From Portulaca oleracea (taxonomy: Eukaryota > Streptophyta > Magnoliopsida > Caryophyllales > Portulacaceae), in contig CM055893.1 of the NCBI GenBank assembly GCA_029582165.1, positions 23,659,179-23,723,178 of the forward strand: a DNA stretch of 64,000 nucleotides, in the 5' to 3' direction. The notes beneath the pieces are model-generated. The model searched no databases and was not told the DNA's origin. It was given only the letters and a program-made list of their open reading frames with translations. Made by a program: the position numbers and the translations under genes. Shown here piece after piece: positions 45,188 to 55,713 of the stretch; within the stretch, counting starts at the first letter, position 1; each line of letters opens with the position of its first letter.

Positions 45188-45750
45188 TGCATCCATTTTA
45201 AAAATATACGATTCCCTGTCGCTGTGTCTTCCTTTCCTTATTTGTTTTCCCCTTTTTAGGTCTATTTTTGGAGGGGGGGAAAGGAGGGGTTGAAAGTTGA
45301 AGTTTCTACTCAGTTGTGATTTTCCATAATATAATTTACAAATGGGTTGCGCAGATATGATATACATGCAAGGAAAGCAGTTTGGTTTGACCATTGATTT
45401 TCCTTTCATTGCTATTTCAGAATCACCAACTATGTTTCTCCGTGGAGGAAGTAGGCTTCGTGATGTGTTTCAGATGAAACAGGGATTCTATACTGATCTT
45501 CCTGCTACCAAAATCTCGGAATTGATGAAATCAAATAGTTTAGACGTGAGTCATTCATACTTGCAAATCCTACATAATGTATTTTTATCCATCCTGTTGA
45601 ACGTAAAATTTTGACAAAAGTTTTATAGTCAAATTTTGGAGTCTAAATATATGCTAGAGCACAACTAATTTGTTTTAGCAAGCAAAAAAAAAAAAAAGGA
45701 GCATTTATAAAGTAAAAAAAAAAAAGATATATATATATACATATATATAT

Positions 45751-46646
45751 GGGGATAGATAGAATGAGAAGGGTAATTATGTGAGAAGGTGAGAAGGGTC
45801 ATTATGGACCCTTAGATCTTAATCCAAGACTCTTATTATTTCAAGGTTTTCAATTATTTTTTTGGTTGGGAATTAAAGAGGGACACATTAATCTAAGTGG
45901 AAAAAAAAAGAAAAACAATAAAACAATTAATTACTGCCTAGGAAATAAAAGTTGCATTTATTATGAATTCTCTATGTTGATGCATGTTTGTGCACACATA
46001 CAGGTCGTGCTGATGTCCATTTGTCATCACTTGGATGTCCATGTGTTCAGTAGTTGATGTTCATATGTTGATTACTTTATGTTCATGTGTTTATTAGTTG
46101 TAGTGACCATCAAAATTTTTAAATCTTAAGATCGAATATGTTCAAACCAAATGGACATTATGATCAACTGAAATGGACATCATGTTCAAACAAAATAGAC
46201 ACCATGTGTATACCAAATGAATATCAGGTCAAAACAAATCGATAGTGTATTCAAATTAACATGGACATCATGTTCCAACCAAATGAACATATAGTGATAA
46301 ACATATAGATATCAAGTAATAAAGACAGGGACAACAAATGATCAATATATGAACACTAAATAGTGAACACATGGACATTAAAGTGATAGCAAATGAACAT
46401 CTGTTTGGTCGACAAGCATGCATTAACATAGAGAATACATAATAAATGCAACTATTTCCTAGGCAACAATTAATTGTTTTATTGTTTTTCTTTTTTTTCC
46501 ACTTAGATTCATGTGTCCGTATTTAATTCTCAACCAAAAAAATAATTGAAAACCTTGAAATAATAAGAGCCCTTAGATCAAGATCTAAGGGTCCATAATG
46601 ACCCTTCTCACCTTCTCACATAATTACCATTCTCATTCTATCAATC

Positions 46647-46649
<3 letters not shown>
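45751..46649. mobile_element. 899-bp MITE with ~250-bp inverted repeats
   Basis: Left end GGGGATAGATAGAATGAGAA; right end is its complement. The arms match for roughly 250 bp, including the GACCCTTAGATCT block. It is inserted in a TA repeat (45727-45750 and 46650-46702), so the target duplication cannot be resolved. The interior carries short ATGGACATCATGTTCAAAC repeats. No coding. Confidence 0.8.
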
Positions 46650-46714
<65 letters not shown>

Positions 46715-46727
46715 CCGCGCGCGCGCG
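46650..46727. repeat. Compound (TA)n(CA)n(CG)n microsatellite
   Basis: TA run to 46702, CA run to about 46714 and CG run to 46727. Such alternating purine-pyrimidine tracts are prone to Z-DNA and cruciform formation. Confidence 0.9.
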
Positions 46728-47185
46728 TAGACTCCTAAATTTATGACTCTAATCCTTACACTATTCAAACTAAATAAATAGGACGTATAAAAGGCAACTC
46801 AAGAAATTACAATTTTTTTTTTTGTAATAAGCTAACCTCTACCCTTTTTTTATATATTATTAAAGCATTAAAACAAGTGATAAAATAGCACAAAGTTTTA
46901 TCATTGTTTATGATATAAATGAGCAGTTATTGTAGGTTAATAAAAAAATTAAATATGAAACTAATTGCATAAAGAAGAGGTGGTATATCCCACGTCCTCC
47001 CACATGCCCCATCCTATGGGTAGGTGGCAAGTAATCTTGCAGTTAATGGAAACTGCTGCTTAAGGTTAGATGTCTATTTAAAAGAAGTTGATTGTTGGGG
47101 CTCGGGAAGTTTTGGTTTTTGGCGAAGAAAAATCAGGGGAAATAATCAAAGGAAAGGCAAGAGAAGCGGTGGGAAACGCAGAAGA

Positions 47186-47455
47186 TTAATAACCATCGTC
47201 TGCTAGAGTACCCTCATCTTCTACAAAGTTTGGCAAGTAAAGGTAATCATACCATAAAATTAAATGGATCCTAATTTCTTCTTCCTTCGTCATCTCCACC
47301 GTGGCCAACAATGGTGAAGGCCCAAAAGTCATGCCATCAAGTGTAGGAGACAGTGTCAAATACAACAACGCATGTTTCCAACCAATCCTAAACTCAGTCC
47401 ACGCTAGCCCACAAACCAAGCCCCGATTCCTCATTAGCGTGAGTCTTGGACTCAC
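47186..47455 (-). CDS. Unrecognised 89-codon frame in the kinesin intron
   Basis: Opens MSPRLTLMRNRG and ends NFVEDEGTLADDGY on the minus strand. The C-terminus looks protein-like, but I do not recognise it. It could be a captured fragment of a further gene, the only one on the minus strand, or a chance frame. Confidence 0.2.
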   Translation of the reverse strand: MSPRLTLMRNRGLVCGLAWTEFRIGWKHALLYLTLSPTLDGMTFGPSPLLATVEMTKEEEIRIHLILWYDYLYLPNFVEDEGTLADDGY

Positions 47456-47525
47456 AACCCAAAGCCGAACGACATTCGATATCGATTGGTGACGATTGAT
47501 AGTGTCGGATAACCGTAACGTCCTG

Positions 47526-47664
47526 GGTCCCTAAGGACCAACAAATATTGGATTCGTGAGGATCCCGGTCCCTAAGGACCAACAAATATTGGATTCGTGA
47601 GAATCCTAGGTCCCTCAGGACCCATTAAAACTGGATTTTTAGAAATCCCGGGTCCTTGGGGACC
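47526..47664 (+). repeat. Four-copy hairpin array, 42-bp period
   Basis: Units start at 47526, 47567, 47609 and 47651. Each has the stem GGTCC...GGACC around a 4-bp loop (CTAA, CTAA, CTCA, TTGG), followed by ATTGGATTCGTGAGAATCC or a diverged form. Stems are kept while loops and spacers vary. Confidence 0.8.
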
Positions 47665-48318
47665 ATAAAAGTTGGATCTTTCGGGGTCTCGATCCCTACC
47701 GGAATCATAAACATGTATTCTGATGACCACCTGCTATTGTTTGAACACCAAGAATCTCCAAAATCTCAGATTAAAATAAATTATGACTCTCTGTTCTGAA
47801 TTATTTGCTCCTCTGTTTTTCAGTGGGAGTAGAATTAAAAGGAAATATGGGTGAAAGCAAACAAAGGATAATTCAACCATACTGATGTGTATTGTTAACG
47901 TGGCCCCTGTGGATCACAAACACATAGAAATTGTCTTTTTCTTGAAAATGGGTTATTACAAAGGATGGGAGAAATATTAGTGATATTAAAGTAAATATCA
48001 CACAGTTAATACTTAATAGCTCTAGTCATTTGATTCACTGTGTTAGAGGGGGCGTTTGACATAATCATCATGGGGCTTGACCATGATACAATCAAACTTA
48101 ATAAAGGAGTGATGGGGTTTAAGTGAAACAACTCAAGTTAAATGTTGAGCTGGCTCGTAAAATCTTAAACTTTTTGGCATATGGGTTTGGGCTCAGCAAT
48201 ATTGATATGATGATTATAGTTTGAACATATTGAAACTCCGCACTTGATCATCTCGTTAATTGGATTACCCACATGTAACTATGAGTGGCTAAGTCATATA
48301 TGTTCACTTGTATAATTT

Positions 48319-49770
48319 AGTTTAGAACTACGTTGACTTGATCTCATCAAGGGTACGTAGGAAACTCGACGTTAAATTTTTTTGGGTTCAGTCACAAATT
48401 CAAAACCCTCGTAAAATTATATCTCAAGTCAAATTTGGCTAAGAACTACGTAGACTTGATCCCTTAAAATTAAGGGTACGTAGGAGACTCGATATTAAAT
48501 TTTCGGGTTCAGTCACAAATCCCAAAATTTTCAAATTATGTTTTTGGGTTGATATTCAAGTCCTTTTATTCTTTGTGAAGGACGAATAAGATATGGTCAG
48601 TTTACGTGTTGCGAGCCAAATGACCCAAGCTCCACAAAAATGTCAACCGACCTTGTCAAATTCCCAAATCTTCCAAGTGGACCAAATTCAAGCCAAATAA
48701 AAATACCCAGCTCAACAAAAAAGCTCCGCTCTTACAAAAAAACCCGAAATGTCTATTTTTGACCTTCTGTTACGTGACTTAAACAAATAAACAGGTCAGC
48801 CAAGCCTGCCAAATGGACCCAAACCAAGTTCAATAAAGTTTCGGAGCTAACAAATTTTTCCCCCGCTCTTAAAAGGGTCAGATTTCGAAATTGTGTGACT
48901 TGTAACAACAAAATGTCTCCCTGTAACTGAAACACAGCAACCATGTTACGGGGTCCCCTGTCAAATTTTGAGCCCGCTAAATGGACTAAACAGGAGTCGG
49001 ACAAAAAGTCCAATCTTGCAAATATTTCCCCCCATTTGTTAAAATGGCCAAATTTCAAGTTTCTTGCAACTTGTGGTTACCAAATGTTTTCCTGTAACCA
49101 AAACGAGTCAACTCCATTGCAGGTTTTTCTTGCTGTATTTTAAGTCTCTTAAATGGACCAAACCCCAAGCCAAACACTAGTCCTAGACTCCTAGCTCACA
49201 AAATTTCCCCCTCTTTCTTAAAAAAACCAAATCTCAAATTTATATAGCATACGGTTACATATATTATATTATTTTGTAACCGAAACAAGCTAAATCCAAA
49301 TTCCACAAAATTATACCTTCCAAATCCCAAGTCCGTCAAATGGACTAAATTTGATCCAAATAAAAAGTTCCGAGCTCATAAATATTCTTCCGAATTTTTA
49401 TTCAAGCGATAGACTCAAAACGGGTCTAGAACTACGTCGATTTGATCTCAATAAGAGTACGTAGGAAGCCCATAACAAGTACATGTACTACGGGTGCAAT
49501 CGACAAGTCAAATTAAATCATCCGACCCCATGAAGGACTAAGTCGGAAAGTGATAAAAAATAACGGAAAGGCTGTAATATTAAGTTGGCCAAAATTCTGT
49601 AACAGGTTCAAGTCCTGTCGCGGCTATTTATTTAGCCGAACAAATAACAAAAACGGGTCAAAAACAATAGTTATTAATTTAACCTAAACAACCCAAATAA
49701 ATGTTAAAATTTTCCAAACGAACTATGATCGGTTGATCCCCTCCAAAGGGGTACGTAGGCAGCTCATAAT
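48319..49770 (+). mobile_element. Repeat-rich, LTR-like DNA (possibly Tat-type)
   Basis: A block GAACTACGT...GATCCC-loop-GGGTACGTAGG recurs at about 48322, 48443, 49422 and 49720. I associate it with untranslated regions of Tat/Ogre-type plant gypsy elements, but could not verify this. Between them, 48590-49420 is a degenerate tandem repeat of about 170 bp (five units with AAATGGACYAAAY and AAATTTCCCCC cores). Element edges were not found. It lies in intron A-B of the kinesin fragment. Confidence 0.4.
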
Positions 49771-50219
49771 AAAATTTGAGTGCAACCCGAATTCCAAATT
49801 AACCAAATTTCCCCCTAACCTGCACATGAAGAATGTGTACGGGTAGTACCCTTCCTAGAAGGTGCCTATTCGGCCACTATCTGATGCAATTAAGTTATGG
49901 GTCAACATAAAGCTGATGTAAATTTACCTCGGCTAAACATAAAACAAAAGAAGGAAAGACAGTTAAGCAAGGCGAGTCGGAATCAAAAGGTGGTCTCCCA
50001 AAAGGGGACGTAATTAAGGAGGTTCATCCTCTTGAATAGGGTCGTACTCAAAGAAAATAATAAATCGATATATACAAAAATATATCGGGAGATTTTGTGG
50101 GCACTTTATTTAACCAATTTATGTTATGTTATTACTCCAACTGCTACATTTGTTTCTTTCTACGCAGAATGCCCCAACTCAGTCGCTTATGAATGTTATC
50201 TACGGAATCCTGGATGAAG

Positions 50220-51073
50220 TGTTGGAAAATTAGTCCGAAAATTATAATTTCAACACAAAGTGGAGAACTTTCTATTAATTTGGAATTCAACAAATATATA
50301 ACGACAATATTATCGTTCATGTAAACATGTCGAGTACATAGAAAATTACATGAAATTGTACGATACAACACCAATAAAAATTATGAATAAAGAGAAAAGA
50401 TATAGATTAGAATTAGCCTGGGTCGAAACGTGTAAGAACACTCTCTTTAGAGAAATGTCCCCACTGCACTAGTAAAATAATTCAGTTGCAGCCTTCTCCC
50501 AAGATTCGACAACCCGTCGATTCTCTTCGGATACAGGAAGAGAGAATCCCGAACCAATAGATATCCAACGCTCAAAATTAATAGTCTATGTGACATAGAA
50601 TTTTATGAGAAAGTAAAATGGAATCATTTGAGTTAAAAATGAAAACACATCGATTGTGCTCATCCAACGTAGCAATTTATAGTAAAAGAAATTCATTGCC
50701 ACTACTTACTCAAGTATGTAGCTATCAACGAAAGATGTCAAACTCCATATGCTAAAAACAAGGGAAGACCCCTAAGATCAATCCACCATCTCTCCAAAAA
50801 TAGGAAACTTGGTCAAACGTGGAGGAAAATTAGAAACTAATTTACCAACCCACAACACTAAACTCGGTAAAATATAAGTTGGGTAGACTCCAAATAATAA
50901 ATAAGACCAAGTTAAAATAAAAAGGAGGAAATAAATTAATAAAAAAGAGTTGAAAAATAATCTATAAATTTTAATATTATACAATTGAGTGAGCTCGAAA
51001 GGTGGTACATAACTAAGCATCAAACAATGTTAATAAGTCAAAAGATTAATTTAAATCACACAAATTTCCAACA
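50220..51073. mobile_element. Solo LTR inserted in a kinesin exon
   Basis: 854 bp with TGTTGGAAAATT and AAATTTCCAACA ends. Flanks TGAAG (50215-50219) and AGAAG (51074-51078) agree at 4 of 5 bases. Removing the LTR and one flank rejoins the kinesin-14 exon in frame, which fixes both edges. Length and ends suggest Copia, but no coding supports this. Confidence 0.8.
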
Positions 51074-51353
51074 AGAAGGCATAGAGAGAAAGAATGTTGG
51101 GATACCACAAGTACCACAATACTTATTGTCTTGATTCGCATATATTTTGGTTTTGTTTGCTTTGTGCATAACATCTGCTTTTATGTGTGTTTCCTTGCCT
51201 CTACCTCTTCGTTTTCAGCGTGTGGCTTGCTTGTTTAGAAAAGTTGTGCAGGAGATTGAACGGCGTATTGCAACCCAAGCAGAGCATCTGAAGACTGTAA
51301 TGCCTTTCTTCAACCTATTTTGAATATTGGGATTTCTTGCTTTCTTTCTTTGT

Positions 51354-53357
51354 TGAAATAACCCGGCCCAAAGAGGAAAAAAAAAGGTCCTATTGGTATT
51401 ATCACTCATTTATTTGGCCCGTTTAGAATTTTTTGTAGGAGACTCCAACCCTAAACCTAGACCTCCTATTTATATAGTCGTCGTGGGGCAATTTTGTGCC
51501 TCCAATCGCTAGGTTACGTAATTAAGAGATGGAAAATGACACATTCATCTACGAGATAGCCTAAAGGTTAGTATTCAAATTTTCCCTTTACCATTCAAAT
51601 GTGTCGTTGGGATTATAGATAGTTGATTGATTAATTATTGTGATGATTTTAGTGAGGATCAACTCTAGGCATTAGAGAATGAGGAAGAGTAAACATAGCA
51701 ACCGTTTATGGATATAAAAGTTTATGATGATGGTGATAATGATAAATGTCGCAAGGTTTTGACCCAGAGGCCTATATTTGATTTTTAGTTTGGCCATATG
51801 GATTACTAATGTATGATGATGATGGTTATGATATATAAGTTGGTTAGGAAATTCTCAGTACATAACATTGCGGCAACATCAGTAGGATACTAGTATAGGT
51901 TATCCAGTGAATGTTTTCACACTAATCCATCTTTTGGGCAAATTATGATTAGCATGAGTTTACATACTGATTAATAGGTCTCAGAGGAATCATAAGTGAT
52001 CTTGTTTCTAATTTGGAGTATATCATCGGATTTTTGCGGTGTTAGGTAAGTGGTGTGATACTCTTTTAGTCTTCCTTCGTGCCCAAAATATTATTTTGTA
52101 AACTCCTTTTTCGTAAATTAGTTTTATTAAATCGGGTTGGCATGCTATTGTTTAAGTATATTATTTTCTGGTTATATTTATGTCCGAAAGATTTGATCGA
52201 CTCCGTATTAATTTATATGCTTATAAAGTGAACCTTCCATTGTCAATTTGATATGTTATGTTCATATTTTGGCACATATTTAATATTGGAACCTTTGGTA
52301 GTAATTTTTAAATTGTATTTATATTTTACCTTTATATACCACATTTTGTGACACTTTACTAAATTATTTGTAAAGTAGCAGTTTACATAATAATTTTGGT
52401 ATTTGAATTATTCCGAACCATCCGTTGTGTTAGTGACTTTATGGTTCCGATTTATTTGTTATTCTAAATTACTTGACTGGGTACTATTTGTACGTTTTGA
52501 TATTCAAGTTACTGGTTTTGTTTTTGGGCTATGTCTTCTGCCTTAGCCAGTTAAGGTATGCACTGGACCTGTCGAGCGACTTGTATGCGTGCTACTATGT
52601 GTTCCGATATGTGTATGTGTTCCGTTGGGCCCAATTCTTCGTTGCCCCGCCATCGGGTCAATAGTGGTTTTCGTTGCCCCGCCACTGGGTCAATAGTGGT
52701 CTCTGTTGCCCATGCCGCTGGGCTAGTAGCGGCTGTCTGTTGCCCATGCCACTGGGCTAGTAGTGGCCTTAGCCCCAAAGTGCGTTTTGTGTTCCGATTG
52801 CTAAGTTTTTATATGTATTGTGCTATTCAACGGTAAATTAATATTCTTGTGTATTTCGGGAAGTTTTGGAGCTAAGTAAAGTGTTTTGAAAACTCAGTCA
52901 TGTTTTATCGATTTATTTGTTAACTCTGACCCACCCTATGTTTTACCCGCATGTCTAACCCAGCTAAAGGAGTGTTATGCTACTTACTGGGCTTTCAAGC
53001 TCATCCTTTCATCTTTCTATTTTTTTTTCAGGTTGCGATTATTGGTTTTTTGGTAGTGTTCAAGTTCTTTATGGTATCAGAGTTTAGCAGTGAAGCGTAG
53101 TGGGCCAAGAGGTTGCGTGGGATAAGATTTCTGTTATTTTTTTCAGTTGCTTTGTGAGTTTGAAGATTCCAATATCTTTTATTGTAGTATCCGCTAATTA
53201 AGTATCATCCTTAGTTGACTATTTAATCAAGTACTCCTTTCGAAGCTAGGTCTATTCTTATATTTTGGGTTTGTTCGATCTTTTGAGCCTTGCATGCTTG
53301 TGGGGTCTTGTCCTACAAGTGTGCGGCGTCTGTCACCCCTTGGTTCGGGGCGTGACA
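51354..53357 (+). mobile_element. Solo gypsy LTR in a kinesin intron
   Basis: 2004 bp from TGAAATAACCCGG to TTCGGGGCGTGACA, with a perfect duplication TTTGT at 51349-51353 and 53358-53362. It is the same family as the decayed LTR at 20552. It contains a four-copy hairpin array (52641-52771) and, 275 bp before its end, a TGGTATCAGAG motif (53072-53082) like a Met-tRNA primer site. Confidence 0.85.
52641..52771 (+). repeat. Four tandem 32-34 bp hairpin units
   Basis: Units start at 52641, 52673, 52705 and 52739, each beginning GTTGCCC. Stems: GCCACT/AGTGGT (unit 2), GCCGCT/AGCGGC (unit 3) and GCCACT/AGTGGC (unit 4). The A-T pair of units 2 and 4 is G-C in unit 3, a compensated change. Unit 1 pairs poorly. 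Two decayed copies persist at 22123-22180. Confidence 0.85.
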
Positions 53358-53618
53358 TTTGTATTTACACTTTTGCCTCCTCCCCCCTTTCTCTCTCCAA
53401 TGTTGTAGCAAAACAATCTTTTTAGGGTTCGTGAAGAAAAATAAGAGTCAAGAATTAGAGTTTTGGAAGCACTGGCTAAAGGGACAAGCGAGGAGACTGA
53501 GGTATCTGAGAGATAAACTATCTGTTGGGACAAACCACATTCTTCTGCAACTTCCGTCCTTGTAACTCAGTTCTGACATCTCTTGCATATAGTCATGAAC
53601 CAGCTTCAGCATTTGAAG

Positions 53619-54281
53619 GTACATCTGATATTGTCTTGGGTTAATTCCATTATGGTTTTAGGTGTATTTCATCCGTTCGACATCCATTTACATGAGAATT
53701 GGTGCTGCTTTACTTTTGCGCTACATTTTCACAAATCTTCCTTCATGTCGGCTCTCATTGTAAAACTTGATGGCTACTTGTGGCCTTAGAGTTACCCTTC
53801 ACTTTTTTTAAGGAAGTAGATCATTCATTTCTTTTTCTATTTGTTCAACTTTATTTGTTTTCCAAGGGAGCCACAAAGGCAGACAATGATTGGTATTCAA
53901 AGTCTAGGTCTACTTCATGACACCTATTCAATAACAGAGTTTGAGTTCTGATTGTCTTTGGTACTGCTCTTGATTATGTCAAATTATCAATCCTCTAGTT
54001 TGAGCCCTTTGCTCTTGATTATGGAAAGTACCCTAGAGAGGTTGCTTCATGTTAGACCTTACTGAACCTATCAATTGTTTTGCATAAAGCTACAGAAACA
54101 TCAATAGGTGACCGTTTGAACTCTATCAAACACATATAAACCATTTTACGAAATTTGTGGTGTGGCAAGCCATTCATCTTACAATGCAACCAAACTGCTG
54201 CTTCTGATTTGCTATACTTTTATATTTTGACATTCTTTGCTTGTGTTTCCATCTTGATTCATTCATGTTTGGGTGATTTAG
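53619..54281. other. Interval between the kinesin and RBX1 fragments
   Basis: A/T-rich, intron-like. No conserved coding recognised. It should contain the junction between two captured loci. Confidence 0.4.
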
Positions 54282-54491
54282 GTGTTTGCAACCACGCCTT
54301 TCATTTCCACTGCATCAGCCGTTGGTTGAAAACCCGCCAAGTATGTCCTCTGGGTATGTCAACTCCTGTTTTCTTCTGTCTGATCCTTCAAATATTTTCT
54401 ACAATGACTCAAACTCCATTGTATCTTGTGTTCCTTTTGTGTTATGATTGCAAATAATAGCGAGTGGGAGTTCCAGAAATATGGTTACTAG
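54282..54491 (+). pseudogene. Captured RBX1 (RING-box) last two exons
   Basis: Exon 54282-54353 (acceptor TTTAG, donor GTATGT) codes [20 protein letters not shown] and VCPL, the second half of the RING-H2 domain with its zinc-binding C and H residues. The final exon 54454-54491 codes NSEWEFQKYGY and a TAG stop. RBX1 recruits the E2 enzyme to SCF ubiquitin ligases. The acceptor of the last exon reads AA instead of AG, so normal splicing is lost. The first half of the RING domain is missing. What follows (to about 54650) looks like its 3' UTR. Confidence 0.85.
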
Positions 54492-54959
54492 CTTTAAGCG
54501 AGCAACATCAGACACAATCTTGTTCCTGGTTCTTCAACAGCAGTAGTAGTTGTAGGTAGTACTTGGCATGGATTGAGTTTGGAAACTTGTACTAGTTGTA
54601 CAGATTGCTTCAATTTCCAGCACTTTGACACCCCCTTGGCCCCTTCCCTTCTTTTGCATTTCCTTTGTCAGATCAACTTAGTCCGAGGACCTATGATTTA
54701 TATTAATTACTGATATTCATTAAGTAAAATTTCAATTTAAACATATGTATTATTTTACAATTTAGAACATCCCAATGAATGAAAGTTAAGGTTTTTATGA
54801 TTTTCCCAATGTTTTAGTTGTTTATGTACAATAGGTGTAGTATATTGTAATGATATATTTATAAAGTGCATTAAACTATCTTCTCTATTTCTAACAAATA
54901 TCTATGTTTTAAAATTGTACCAATTGTATTACCAATAGATATATTTATTGGACAATGTT

Positions 54960-55286
54960 TTTGAAATTTGGTGGAAAATGTATTACCAACAGATAAAGTG
55001 TGGGTAATATTTTTACCAACATTTAAAGATGTTGGTATATGTTACTAATCCCCGACATACATTAACTGTTGGTATAAAATTCCCAATACTAACAGAAAAA
55101 AACTGTTGGAATTAGTCAGCAATACCAACAGATCACAATATCTGTTGGTAATACTTTTACAATCAGGTGTATTTCCAACATGCTAGTGACAAATAATTAT
55201 CTGTTGGTAAAACTTTTTACCAACAGATATTGTACTTTTACCAACAGATAAGTCCTATTGGCAAAAGACCTTTTTTTTTTGTAGTG
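54960..55286 (+). repeat. CACTA right terminus and subterminal repeat array
   Basis: About ten ACCAACAGA/TCTGTTGGT-type motifs in both orientations before the terminal TAGTG at 55282-55286. It mirrors the left array. Confidence 0.85.
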
Positions 55287-55355
55287 ACTTTCTCTATGCA
55301 TGCTAAGTGTTAACAAGGTTAGCTAATATTTTATTTTCTTTTCATCACTTTTAAT

Positions 55356-55713
55356 CAAAAAATTACTTAGGGGTACCCTAACTTTTGGTGAAATGTTTTT
55401 CCGGTACCCCAACTTTTAAAAACTAATTTTGGGGTACCCTAACTTTTAGAATTAGAATTAATTAGGTGAATTTCCGGCAAATGATTTGAATTCACAGGTG
55501 AGTTTTAGGCGGGAATTGATTGAGTGTATTTGTGGACGAAAATGCCGTTTGTTTTTGTGGACGAAAATGATTTGAATCAATCGGAATTTCACTAGAAATT
55601 CACCTAGTAATTTCTAATCCTAAAAGTAAAGGTACCCCAAAATTAGTTTTGAAAAGTTAGGGTACCAAAAAATTGTTTCTTCAAAAGTTAGGGTACCTCT
55701 AAGTAATTTTTTG
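55356..55713. mobile_element. Mutator-type MITE, 358 bp
   Basis: Inverted ends CAAAAAATTACTTAG, with GGTACCCTAACTTTTG repeated several times in both arms. Identical 9-bp flanks ACTTTTAAT at 55347-55355 and 55714-55722. Confidence 0.85.

Larger units (their letters stand above)
45421..53618 (+). pseudogene. Captured CH-domain kinesin-14 fragment (five exons)
   Basis: Exons: A 45421-45545 (SRLRDVFQMKQGFYTDLPA, donor GTGAGT); B 50168-51110 (NAPTQSLMNVIYGILDE, then IERKNVGIPQ), interrupted by a solo LTR at 50220-51073; C 51219-51296 (RVACLFRKVVQEIERRI); D about 53406-53504 (NNLFRVREEK, then a TAA stop, then SRIRVLEALAKGTSEETE); E 53589-53618 (IVMNQLQHLK). This is the region between the calponin-homology and motor domains of plant KIN-14. 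The exon E acceptor reads AT instead of AG. Introns A-B and C-D are swollen by repeats. Non-functional as a kinesin. Confidence 0.85.
40496..55286 (+). mobile_element. CACTA (En/Spm) transposon carrying captured gene fragments
   Basis: Begins CACTACAAAAAAGTGG and ends in TTGTAGTG, with perfect 3-bp duplication ACT (40493-40495 and 55287-55289). Both ends carry dense subterminal repeats in both orientations of ACCAACAGA/TCTGTTGGT (40518-40760 and 54960-55260), the binding-site arrangement of CACTA transposases. No transposase (TNPD/TNP2) coding is visible, so it is non-autonomous. The 14.8 kb includes a Pack-MULE, several MITEs and two solo LTRs. The rest is largely fragments of at least six plant genes, all on the plus strand. 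Confidence 0.9.

Noticed and set aside
45342..45614. A 90-codon frame as a complete gene
   Set aside because: Only 45421-45545 matches a kinesin-14 exon, flanked by AG and GT splice sites. The rest is intron.
49596..49625. T-arm-like CAGGTTCAAGTCCTG suggesting a tRNA gene
   Set aside because: No matching D-arm, anticodon arm or acceptor stem upstream. Isolated similarity only.
51354..53357. Reading this region as a 5' LTR plus leader with the PBS at 53072
   Set aside because: The perfect TTTGT duplication and TG...CA ends place the LTR terminus at 53357, so the internal PBS-like motif is inside the LTR.
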